From Myxococcus xanthus (lineage in GTDB: Bacteria; Myxococcota; Myxococcia; Myxococcales; Myxococcaceae): 64,000 nucleotides of DNA. A program made the position numbers and the translations under genes. The notes beneath the pieces were generated by a model, which was not told where the DNA came from, did no database searches, and saw only the letters and a program-made list of their open reading frames with translations. Location of the stretch: positions 8,536,001 through 8,600,000 of the forward strand of contig NZ_CP017174.1 in the NCBI RefSeq assembly GCF_006402735.1, given 5' to 3'. This document shows positions 1-7,238 of this stretch, piece after piece; position 1 is the first letter of the stretch, and every line of letters starts with the position of its first letter.

Positions 1-176
1 GTGGTGAACTCGCCGAGCGACTCCTCCCCGGGCGCCTTCGCGGTGCGCAGGCCCATGCGGAACGTGACGCCGCGGCCTCCCGTGCCGGAGAGGCCACACG
101 CGGACGCGCTTCCCACGAGCGCGGTGCCCAACATCCACGTGAAGGCGCGGCGGGTGGTGTACAGCGGGGACGTCAT
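1..176 (-). CDS. Tat-type lipoprotein, N-terminal part only (cut by window edge)
   Basis: Only the first 58 codons lie in the window. The N-terminus reads MTSPLYTTRRAFTWMLG and continues through a hydrophobic stretch to SASAC, so it has a twin-arginine motif (TRRAF) followed by a lipobox-like Cys. I infer export by Tat and lipid anchoring. The mature start is Gly/Thr-rich, and I cannot assign a family from so little. The start codon overlaps the stop of the upstream TonB-dependent receptor gene as ATGA, so the two are probably translated together and the protein is likely a partner of that receptor, for example a surface or periplasmic ligand-handling lipoprotein. The function is unknown. Confidence 0.7.
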   Translation of the reverse strand, partial: MTSPLYTTRRAFTWMLGTALVGSASACGLSGTGGRGVTFRMGLRTAKAPGEESLGEFT

Positions 177-2629
177 GGCGAGTCCTCCTGGAGGTCCAGG
201 TGCAGGGTGAGCGTGCCCATGAAGGTGCGAGGTGCGCCCGCGGTGAAGTGACGGGTGGCCATCAGCGACGGGGGCGCGTCCGGACCGCGGAAGTTGGACA
301 CGTAGTTGAACTCCGACTCGCGCCAGCGCGTGTCGAGCAGGTTCTCCACCGACAGGCCCACCTCCACCGCCTTCCACCGGGCCCGCGTGCCCACGTCGAA
401 CAGGAAGATGGGCGCGCTGTAGCGATCCAACGGCAGTGGCCGGGGGCCGATGGCGCTGTGTCCCAGGGCCACGTTCCAGTCCACCTGCTGACCCGCGACG
501 CGGGTGGTGCCTCGCAGCGACGCATCCACGCGGCCCAGCAGCTCCGGGATGTAGGGCATCACCGTCCCGTCCCACAGCTTCCATGCCGAGGCCCCGGGCT
601 CCGGCAGCGTGGCGCGCGCCCAGGCCAGCGAGGCCTGGATGTCCACCCTGTCCTGCAACGTCCCGCGCGCGCTGACGAAGGCGCCCAACCGCTGCGAGGC
701 GCCCACGGGCTGGTTGCGGCCCACCGTCTCGTCGAACACGAAGTCCTGCGACACGCGCGTGGCGAAGAAGGCGCCGCGTGCCTCCAGCGCCAGCGGCCCG
801 TCCAGCCGCCAGCCCAGTCCGGTCTCGCCCGAGGCCACGCGGGCGTAGGGCGCCAGCTCCGCGTCGGACAGCGCGGCGGCGTCGCTGGAGCGCGCGCCCA
901 GGCCCGCGCTGGTGAGCCAGGTGAGCCGGGGCGTCAGGCGAATCTCGGCGGAGGCGCGCGGGCTGGCGAAGAAGCCGTAGGCCTCCAGGGACTCGTCGGG
1001 GAGGCGGGGACCATCGCGGTCCTCGGTGGGCCGGTTGTGGTCGTCCACGCCGAAGAGGAAGGTGTCCAGGCGCACGCCGCCGCGCAGGGTGAGCCACGAC
1101 AAGGGGGCGACTCGCAACGAGGCGTAGGCTCCCAGGTTCGTGGTGCGGACCTGGTTGTCGAAGACGGTGGCGTAGGGCACGCCGCCGCTGTCCCTCAGCC
1201 GGCGCGAGCGCGTGCGCACGTCGTCGTAGCGGGCCACGTAGCCGAGCTCCAGCGGCTGCGGCTGTCCCAGCAGCGTGAGCCCCGGCGTGTAGCGGCCTCG
1301 CAGGCCCATGGTGGAGCCGCGGTAGTACCCTTCCGTGTTGTCACCGCGCTGGCGCTCTCCGTCCGGCGGGGTGGTGTCCAGCAGGAAGCCCGTGAAGTTG
1401 TCGCGGATGCGCGTCTGCCGCAGGATGACGTAGCCCTGCTGGACGAAGCGCCCGCCGCGCTTCAGCCGCGACTGGAGTTCAGCGGAGAGGATGTGGCGCT
1501 GCCCCGCGCCGCCCTGGTTGGGGTCGTAGGAGCAGAAGAACTGCGAGTCCGAATCTGGAGCGCATGGCATCCGGGAGTCCACCACGTCCGTCTCCCGCAC
1601 CACGCCCGGCGATGCGAAGCGCGAGCCATAGCTGGTGCCGAACAGGCGCAGCCGTGACTCGTCTCCGACGCGGAGCTCCACCTGCGCCATGATGCCCGCG
1701 TTGGCGTAGGAGCGGTTGGGGCCGAAGCCGTGGCCCTGACGCAGCAGCAGTCCCACGAAGGTGGCTTCACTGGCCTCCGGCGGCCCCCAGAGCAGGGACA
1801 GCCGCCGCGCGGCGTAACTGCCCGTGGAGAGGGACGCGGTCAGGCCACGCCGCGCCAGCCCGAGCTGGTACTCCACCGTGCCCGCCACGCCGAAGTCGCC
1901 TTGGGATGGGTCATAGGGCCCTTCGGTGACGCGCAGGGACTCCACCAACTCCGGGATGATGAAGTACGTGTCCGCGTAGCCGTGGCCGTGCGCGTGGGAC
2001 ACCTCGTTGAGGGGAACGCCGTTGAGCCGCAACTCCACGTCCTTGCCCTCTCCCGCGTCGAAGCCTCGGATGTAGATGCTCTCCGCGTGGCCCTCGCCGC
2101 CGTGGTTGGCCAGCATGACGCCGGGCGCCAGCAACATCAGGTCAGACGCGGAGCGGCGCGGCACGTCCGCGAGCTGTCCCACCGGAATGTGGAAGTCGCC
2201 CACGGCGACCGGCGGCGGTGCCTGGGAGGCGCCACGGACCGTGGTGGAGAAGGATGGTGGCTGCGGCGCCACGGGCTCGATGTGGTGGCCATGTACCGGC
2301 GGCTCGAAGGTGACGGGCACATCCACCCGCACGTCGATGGCCTCCTCGCCACGCCGTGCCGGCTGGAACCGCCAGCGCAGCGCGGCACCCATCGCGGCGC
2401 GATCAAACGACACGCCAGCGGACTGCCGCACCTCCACCTGGGACACCTCGCCCGCGCGGTCGATGGTGAGCCGCAACAGGACGGTGGCGGGCACCTCGGG
2501 CGGAGGCACCTCCGTGGGCAGCACGGGCCCAGGCGCATCCAGCAGAACGGGTGGAGTCACAGGCAACTCGCCCGTGGCGCTCAGCACGCAGAGCACCAGA
2601 GTCGGAATCCACACGGGTGATGACCTCAC
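173..2629 (-). CDS. TonB-dependent outer-membrane receptor with N-terminal TonB_C domain
   Basis: 818 aa, GTG start. A signal peptide (residues 1-20) is followed by a Pro-rich stretch. A TonB C-terminal-type domain occupies about residues 45-110 (VLLRLTIDRAGEVSQVEV, then ALRWRFQPA). A plug domain follows at about 155-255 and a beta-barrel runs to the C-terminus, which ends in an amphipathic strand (LTLHLDL). The plug has a His-rich segment (NHGGEGHAES, SHAHGHGYAD) that could bind metal. TonB_C normally belongs to the inner-membrane energiser, so its fusion to the receptor is unusual. By family knowledge the protein imports a scarce ligand across the outer membrane using TonB-ExbBD energy. The His clusters and the divergent MbnP-like lipoprotein suggest a transition metal, which is inference. 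It is coupled by ATGA overlap to the downstream lipoprotein. Confidence 0.85.
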   Translation of the reverse strand: MRSSPVWIPTLVLCVLSATGELPVTPPVLLDAPGPVLPTEVPPPEVPATVLLRLTIDRAGEVSQVEVRQSAGVSFDRAAMGAALRWRFQPARRGEEAIDVRVDVPVTFEPPVHGHHIEPVAPQPPSFSTTVRGASQAPPPVAVGDFHIPVGQLADVPRRSASDLMLLAPGVMLANHGGEGHAESIYIRGFDAGEGKDVELRLNGVPLNEVSHAHGHGYADTYFIIPELVESLRVTEGPYDPSQGDFGVAGTVEYQLGLARRGLTASLSTGSYAARRLSLLWGPPEASEATFVGLLLRQGHGFGPNRSYANAGIMAQVELRVGDESRLRLFGTSYGSRFASPGVVRETDVVDSRMPCAPDSDSQFFCSYDPNQGGAGQRHILSAELQSRLKRGGRFVQQGYVILRQTRIRDNFTGFLLDTTPPDGERQRGDNTEGYYRGSTMGLRGRYTPGLTLLGQPQPLELGYVARYDDVRTRSRRLRDSGGVPYATVFDNQVRTTNLGAYASLRVAPLSWLTLRGGVRLDTFLFGVDDHNRPTEDRDGPRLPDESLEAYGFFASPRASAEIRLTPRLTWLTSAGLGARSSDAAALSDAELAPYARVASGETGLGWRLDGPLALEARGAFFATRVSQDFVFDETVGRNQPVGASQRLGAFVSARGTLQDRVDIQASLAWARATLPEPGASAWKLWDGTVMPYIPELLGRVDASLRGTTRVAGQQVDWNVALGHSAIGPRPLPLDRYSAPIFLFDVGTRARWKAVEVGLSVENLLDTRWRESEFNYVSNFRGPDAPPSLMATRHFTAGAPRTFMGTLTLHLDLQEDSP

Positions 2630-2705
2630 TAGGTTCCGGAGCGACCCGCCCTGGAGCGGAATTCATGCATCCGGGTTGCATCCACACCCCAGATACACCA
2701 CACCC

Positions 2706-2748
2706 CAATTGACTCGCAACCATGTTGCAATTAACTATTTATTGCATG
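2706..2748. promoter_or_regulatory. AT-rich divergent control region with two overlapping inverted repeats
   Basis: Between the receptor gene and the divergent lipoprotein gene the sequence becomes sharply AT-rich. GCAAC-CAT-GTTGC (2716-2728) is a perfect inverted repeat and shares bases with TGCAAT-N9-ATTGCA (2726-2746). A TTGACT at 2709-2714 could be a -35 box for the rightward gene. The arrangement looks like an operator for a dimeric metalloregulator (Zur/Fur type would fit the neighbours), but the regulator is inferred. Confidence 0.5.
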
Positions 2749-3633
2749 AACGCGAAGCGGCGGCAGTCCCGGAAGTGGTGGTGCGCGGCCCTGGGGGTGT
2801 GGGGCCTGGCGGGCACGGCCTGTGACAACGTGGCCACGGGCGACGTCCAGGTCACGATGAGTGGGGGTGACGGCACGCAGCGTGGACTCCCGGACACGCT
2901 CTTCCAGGATGGCTGGTCCATCCAGTTCACCCGCTACCTGGTGTCGCTAGGCGACGTCACCCTCACCTCCGCTTCTGGCGAAACCCACAGCAGCAGCCGC
3001 CACGTGCTGGTGGACGTGCAGAAGGGCGACATCCCCCTGGTGGATTTGACGGGGGTTCCGGCGGGCCGCTGGGACGTGGGCTTCCGGGTGAGCCCGCCCG
3101 AAGCGCGCACCGAGCTGGCGGACGGGCAGGTCTCCGCGGAGGACCTCGCGATGATGCGCGAGCGCGGCTTCAGCTACTTCGTGGAAGGCCACGCGACGAA
3201 GCAGAACGAGCCCGTGCTGCGCTTCCGAATGGGCTTCCCCGTCAACGCGCTGATGAACAACTGCATCAACGGCGCGGACGGAACGCAGGGCATCATCGTC
3301 CCCGAGGGCTCCGTGGCCCGGCCCGAGGTCACCATCCACGCCGAGCACATGTTCTACGACCGGCTGGGCACGCACCGGGGCGTGCAGCTGCGCTTCGAGG
3401 CCATCGCCGCCACCGCGGGCGAGGACAACGTCATCACCCCCGGGGGGCTCGCCACGCAGGAGCTCACCGACCTCCGGGGCCGCGACGGCAACGAGCTGCG
3501 CGACGCCCAGGGCCAGCCCGTCATCTACCAGCCTGGCGCGTTCGACGTGCGCACGCTCCAGGAGTTCATCACCCAGAGCGTGGTGGACCAGGCCCACCTC
3601 AACGGCGGCGGCGTCTGCACCGTGGTGAAGTGA
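2746..3633 (+). CDS. MbnP-like lipoprotein, putative metal-binding
   Basis: 295 aa from the ATG at 2746; an in-frame ATG at 2722 would add eight residues unlike a signal peptide, inside the inverted repeats. The N-terminus is basic (NAKRRQSRKWW), then hydrophobic, ending GLAGTAC, a plausible lipobox. The body contains IQFTRYLVSLGDVTL, a VLVDV strand and VPAGRWDVGF, a pattern resembling MbnP-family domains, which bind copper in the periplasm of methanotrophs. A VTIHAEHMFYDRLG segment supplies His residues that could be ligands. Cys pairs near 180 and the C-terminus may be disulphide-bonded. No Shine-Dalgarno is visible, so translation may be leaderless. Being divergent from a His-rich TonB receptor fits a metal-scavenging system. 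The family assignment is moderate and the metal is unknown. Confidence 0.6.
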   Translation: MNAKRRQSRKWWCAALGVWGLAGTACDNVATGDVQVTMSGGDGTQRGLPDTLFQDGWSIQFTRYLVSLGDVTLTSASGETHSSSRHVLVDVQKGDIPLVDLTGVPAGRWDVGFRVSPPEARTELADGQVSAEDLAMMRERGFSYFVEGHATKQNEPVLRFRMGFPVNALMNNCINGADGTQGIIVPEGSVARPEVTIHAEHMFYDRLGTHRGVQLRFEAIAATAGEDNVITPGGLATQELTDLRGRDGNELRDAQGQPVIYQPGAFDVRTLQEFITQSVVDQAHLNGGGVCTVVK

Positions 3634-3644
3634 CGGCGCGTCAC
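3630..3644. terminator. Short hairpin holding both stop codons of a convergent pair
   Basis: GTGACG-GCG-CGTCAC. The TGA of the MbnP-like gene (3631-3633) lies in the left arm and the TGA of the kinase gene (complement of 3641-3643) in the right arm. There is no T tract, so if it terminates it acts in both directions as a weak stem. Confidence 0.35.
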
Positions 3645-4876
3645 GCCGTCATGGGCGAGGGGGAAGCCCCCGCGTCGCTCGCACCGCCGGCGGGCAACCG
3701 CGCGTCCGCCCGCCGGGGCAGGCAGAGCCGGAAGGTGGTGCCCTCGTCTTCCGAGGAACGGACCGTCAGCCGCCCCCGGTGCGCCTCCACGACGGCCCGG
3801 GCGATGTAGAGCCCCAGGCCCAGGCTGGTGCGGGCCGGCTCCCGCGAGTCCGCGCCCCGTTGGAAGGGCTCGAACAGGTGCGGTAGCAGCGAGCGAGGAA
3901 TGGGCGCGCCCTCGTTGTGGACCTCCAGGAAGACGGCGTCCGGCTTCTCCCAGGTGGAGAGGCGGACGGCGGACGGCTCCGGGCTGTACTTCAAGGCGTT
4001 GTCCAGCAGGTTGGCCACCACCTGCCCCATGCGCTCCAGGTCCCAGACGCCGTGCAGGCTGTCGCGTGAGAAGTCGCACCGGATGATACGGCCCGGCCGG
4101 GACACCTGCAGCTCGTCCGCCACCTCGCGGCACAGCTCGTTGAGGTCGCCCGCCCGAGGTATGACGGGGATGCCGCCCCCCAGCCGCGAGCGGGTGAAGT
4201 CCGTGAGCAGGTCCACGATGTGCTGGATGCGCTCGCCGCTGCGCGCCACCCGCTCGAACGCCTTCTGCTGCGCCGGCTCCAACGCGCCACTGGCGAGCTG
4301 ACTCTTCGCCGTCGTCAGCACGACGGAGAGGGGCGTGCGGATGTCGTGACCGACGATGCCCATGAGCTGCTGCTCCAGCTCGGAGGCCCGCTGCGCCGCT
4401 TCCTCGGACCGGCGCCGCTCCGCGAGCTCCACCGCCTGCCGCTTCACCTGCTCGCCGCGAAGGTGCAGCGCCACGAAGACCCGCACCTTGGCGCGCAGGA
4501 TGTCCGGGTCCACGGGCTTGAGCAGGTAGTCCACCGCGCCCTGGGCATAGCCCCGGGTGACGAAGGCCGCGTCGCGGCTCTGCGCGGTGATGAAGAGGAT
4601 GGGCAGGTAGCGCGTCCGCTCGCGCGCCCGGATGAGGTGCGCCGTCTCAAACCCATTCAGCCCCGTCATCTGCACGTCCATGAGGATGCAGGCGAACTCT
4701 CCGCGCAGCAGCTCGCGAAGCGCCTCCTCGCCGGACCGGGCCAGCACCAGCTCCTGACCGAGCGGCTCCAGGATGGCTTCCAGGGCCAGCAGGTTGGCGG
4801 GCGTGTCGTCTACCAGGAGGACGCGCGCGCGCGGCGTGTCCTCACCCGGTGGGTCTCGAATAACGGAATGCGGCAT
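3641..4876 (-). CDS. Receiver-histidine kinase (REC-HisKA-HATPase)
   Basis: 411 aa from the ATG at 4876, chosen because the receiver domain follows closely; the longer reading adds 53 low-complexity residues. The receiver domain spans about 17-135, with acidic pair Asp23/Asp24, phospho-acceptor Asp67 (ILMDVQM) and Lys120 (LLKP). A short coiled coil leads to HisKA with His177 in GHDIRTPLS, then an HATPase_c domain with N-box (NLLDNALKY) and glycine box (LGLGLYIA). There are no membrane segments, so it is a cytoplasmic kinase whose activity is probably set by phosphorylation of its own N-terminal receiver, an order typical of phosphorelay proteins that are abundant in myxobacteria. No response-regulator gene is adjacent, so the output partner is unknown. 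Confidence 0.88.
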   Translation of the reverse strand: MPHSVIRDPPGEDTPRARVLLVDDTPANLLALEAILEPLGQELVLARSGEEALRELLRGEFACILMDVQMTGLNGFETAHLIRARERTRYLPILFITAQSRDAAFVTRGYAQGAVDYLLKPVDPDILRAKVRVFVALHLRGEQVKRQAVELAERRRSEEAAQRASELEQQLMGIVGHDIRTPLSVVLTTAKSQLASGALEPAQQKAFERVARSGERIQHIVDLLTDFTRSRLGGGIPVIPRAGDLNELCREVADELQVSRPGRIIRCDFSRDSLHGVWDLERMGQVVANLLDNALKYSPEPSAVRLSTWEKPDAVFLEVHNEGAPIPRSLLPHLFEPFQRGADSREPARTSLGLGLYIARAVVEAHRGRLTVRSSEDEGTTFRLCLPRRADARLPAGGASDAGASPSPMTA

Positions 4877-5071
4877 CGAATCCAGGTGTGCGGTGGGAAT
4901 ACGCGGCCTCGCTGGCCGACCCATCCGGGCCTGACCGATGCGAGCCACGCTCCGACAACACACCCCGGGGCCCTCACGTTCCAGCACCCCAGGTGCACGG
5001 GCCCTGAAACGCAGCGGGTGGCCGGCGGCGGACATGCCACCGGCCCCCCACCCGGTACCTGGCGGCAGCCG

Positions 5072-5449
5072 TCAGGCCTGCGGCGGCTCACCGCGCTTGG
5101 CGATGACTTCCTTGCGGACCTGCTCCATGTCCAGGGCCTTCACCTGCTTGAGCAGGTCCTCCAGCGCGGCGGCCGGCAGCGCCCCCGGCTGCTCGAACAG
5201 GAGAATCCCGTCACGAAACACCATGAGCGTGGGGATGGAGCGAATCTCGAACGCCCCGGACAGCTCCTGCTGGGCATCCGTATCAATCTTCCCGAAGACA
5301 ATGTCCGGATGTTTGTTCGAGGTCTGCTCGAAGATGGGTGCGAAGGCACGGCAGGGGCCGCACCACGACGCCCACCAGTCCAGGATGACGATGCCCTCTT
5401 TGGACACCGTCTCCTTGAAGTTGTCCTTGGTGATTTCGACCGCCGCCAT
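5072..5449 (-). CDS. Thioredoxin
   Basis: 125 aa with the WCGPC redox motif at residues 29-33 (DWWASWCGPC) and the cis-Pro segment RSIPTLMVF. It starts at ATG 5449, preceded by a GAGGA ribosome site. There is no signal peptide, so it is a cytosolic dithiol-disulphide oxidoreductase. The C-terminus has about 15 extra residues beyond a standard 108-residue thioredoxin (KEVIAKRGEPPQA). It lies 13 bp downstream of an FKBP-type isomerase on the same strand, making a two-gene protein-folding operon. Confidence 0.93.
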   Translation of the reverse strand: MAAVEITKDNFKETVSKEGIVILDWWASWCGPCRAFAPIFEQTSNKHPDIVFGKIDTDAQQELSGAFEIRSIPTLMVFRDGILLFEQPGALPAAALEDLLKQVKALDMEQVRKEVIAKRGEPPQA

Positions 5450-5462
5450 CAGGTCCTCGCTT

Positions 5463-5786
5463 TCAACGGACGTCCAGGAGCTCCACCTCGAAAAGCAGGG
5501 TGGAGTTGGGGGGAATAACGGGCGGGAACCCTCGCGCGCCATATCCCATCTCCGGCGGGATGGTGAGCTTGCGCACGCCGCCCACCTTCATGCCGGCCAC
5601 GCCCTTGTCCCAACCCTCGATGACCTGCCCGGCGCCCAGGCGGAACGTGAAGCCCTGGCCCCGGTCCCGGCTGCTATCGAACTTGGAGCCGCTGGTCAGC
5701 GTCCCCACGTAGTGCACGGTGACGGACTTGCCGGCCGTCGCCTCCGTGCCGGTGCCCACCTTCACGTCTTCCACATTCAAACCCAT
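5463..5786 (-). CDS. FKBP-type peptidyl-prolyl cis-trans isomerase
   Basis: 107 aa, a single minimal FKBP domain. Hallmarks are VTVHYVGTL, FDSSRDRG, GQVIEGWDKG and the C-terminal FEVELLDV. The absence of a signal peptide points to a cytosolic foldase. The length equals eukaryotic FKBP12 and many myxobacterial copies. It is first in an operon with the thioredoxin 13 bp downstream, so proline isomerisation and disulphide reduction are probably co-expressed. The 150 bp upstream hold its promoter and the terminator of the preceding gene. Confidence 0.94.
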   Translation of the reverse strand: MGLNVEDVKVGTGTEATAGKSVTVHYVGTLTSGSKFDSSRDRGQGFTFRLGAGQVIEGWDKGVAGMKVGGVRKLTIPPEMGYGARGFPPVIPPNSTLLFEVELLDVR

Positions 5787-5852
5787 CCAACGCTCCTCTG
5801 ACCGCGTGAAAGGACGGCACCTTAGCGCGACCTCGGCGCCCGTGCCCCCCTG

Positions 5853-5896
5853 GAAAACACAGCGGCGCGGGCCCGTTGGCTACCGGGCACCGCGCC
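5853..5896 (-). terminator. Intrinsic terminator after the beta-barrel protein gene
   Basis: On the minus strand, arms GGCGCGG (5890-5896) and CCGCGCC (5864-5870) pair, with an inner GCCCG/CGGGC stem separated by a single-base bulge. A TTTT run follows at 5854-5857. It sits 40 bp past the stop codon at 5937. Confidence 0.6.
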
Positions 5897-5936
5897 ACCG
5901 ATTCCTGCTCAAACCACCTGGGGCTTCGTCTTCGCG

Positions 5937-7073
5937 TCAGAAGGTACCGCCGACGCTGACCGTGCCCTGGTAGCTGCCGCCTCCCTCGAAGTCACCGCCG
6001 CCGCGATCGATGCCCGGGGCGAAGTCCTTGTCGAAGAGGAAGTTGTAGTTGGCGCGCGCGTCCACGACGAAGTGGCCGACGTGGCCTCGCAGACCCAAGC
6101 CCGCGGGCACGTTGCCCACGGTGTCATCGCGGTACCCCAGGGACTCACCGCCCCGGAAGTTGTAGTCGTTGATACCGATGCCGCCCAGCAGGTACGGCTG
6201 CCACGCCGTGGGCGCGATGCCCAGCGTCAGGACGGCCTGACCACCGTTACGCACGAGGTCCGGTCCGCTCGCGCCCGTCTCCGCGTGGCGGATGTTGTTC
6301 AGCGCGCCCGTGTAGCCCAGCTCGAGGCCCAGCACCTTGGACGGCTTGATGGCGGCACGCACGCCCGCGGTGGCACCGGGGCTGAGCTGCGGAGCCAGCG
6401 CGCCGGTGTAGCCCTCCACACCACCGCCCAGCATCACCGAGAGGCCTTTCATCTTGTTCTTTTCCTCGCGCTTCTCCGCCTTCATCGGCTCGGCGCGCTC
6501 GGCCGACGGCTGGAAGTTGGAGGGAGGCGGCGTCGTGGCGATGCCGCTACCGCCCGTGGCGGACTCCGGAGGCGGGTACGCGGACTCCGGCTCCGGGTAG
6601 ACAGGCTCCGAGGAAGGCTGCCCGCTGCCGCCCGTGCCCAACGGCGGCGCCGGCGGCACCACGAGCTGCTCGCTGTCATGCGTGCCCTGGGGCGCGGCGG
6701 GAGGCGGCGTCATGGACTCCTGGCCGCTGCCGCCCGTGCCCTGCTGGCCCACCGGTTCGCAGCGGACGGGCACGTTCATGTAGACCTCGCCCTGCGCGTT
6801 CGAGGGCTGCTGGCCGCTGCCGCCGATGCCCATGCTGTCCTGCGACTGCTGACCGGAGACGTCGGGAACAGGCTCCGTCTCCAGGATGATGGTGTCGTCC
6901 TCCTGCAGCAGGTCATCACCGCTCAGGTCATTCTGCTGTGCCTGGGCCACCATCACGTCTTGCTGGCTCTGGCTGGTGCTGGCCTGCGGTGGCGGGCAGT
7001 CGCCGTCATCGGCAACAGCAACGCCTCCGTACATGAGCGCCGCAACGGCGCCCGCCAGAATCTTCGCTTTCAT
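5937..7073 (-). CDS. Secreted outer-membrane beta-barrel protein with Gly-Gly-Ser-Gly repeats
   Basis: 378 aa. Start at ATG 7073 with a GGAGG site upstream. A Sec signal peptide (MKAKILAGAVAALMYGGVAVA) is followed by about 180 residues rich in Gln, Pro, Gly and Ser in which GGSG recurs five times (for example GTGGSGQ), a flexible linker. From about residue 195 a porin-like eight-strand barrel domain begins (MLGGGVEGYTG, LGLELGYTGAL, AYLLGGIGINDYNF-like strands) ending in a C-terminal Phe (VSVGGTF), the usual recognition end for the BAM complex. I infer an OM protein with an N-terminal periplasmic or surface linker. No substrate can be assigned. Confidence 0.8.
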   Translation of the reverse strand: MKAKILAGAVAALMYGGVAVADDGDCPPPQASTSQSQQDVMVAQAQQNDLSGDDLLQEDDTIILETEPVPDVSGQQSQDSMGIGGSGQQPSNAQGEVYMNVPVRCEPVGQQGTGGSGQESMTPPPAAPQGTHDSEQLVVPPAPPLGTGGSGQPSSEPVYPEPESAYPPPESATGGSGIATTPPPSNFQPSAERAEPMKAEKREEKNKMKGLSVMLGGGVEGYTGALAPQLSPGATAGVRAAIKPSKVLGLELGYTGALNNIRHAETGASGPDLVRNGGQAVLTLGIAPTAWQPYLLGGIGINDYNFRGGESLGYRDDTVGNVPAGLGLRGHVGHFVVDARANYNFLFDKDFAPGIDRGGGDFEGGGSYQGTVSVGGTF

Positions 7074-7150
7074 CCATGCCTCCGTCGTCGAGTGGCAGAC
7101 ATGAAGGTTGTTTCCCGCGCCACATCCGGCAAGGCGCGGCGACGGCACTC

Positions 7151-7162
7151 ACCCCCGGGGGT
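7151..7162. promoter_or_regulatory. 12-bp palindrome in a promoter region
   Basis: ACCCCCGGGGGT is a perfect palindrome about 80 bp upstream of the start codon of the beta-barrel protein gene. It could be an operator, but in a 69% GC genome chance is a real alternative. Confidence 0.25.
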
Positions 7163-7238
7163 AATTGTCCGGGGAGCAGGCCACCGGGCGTGGTGGACTG
7201 CCCACACCTGCGCGATGCGGGCAGCGGACGGCAGCGTG

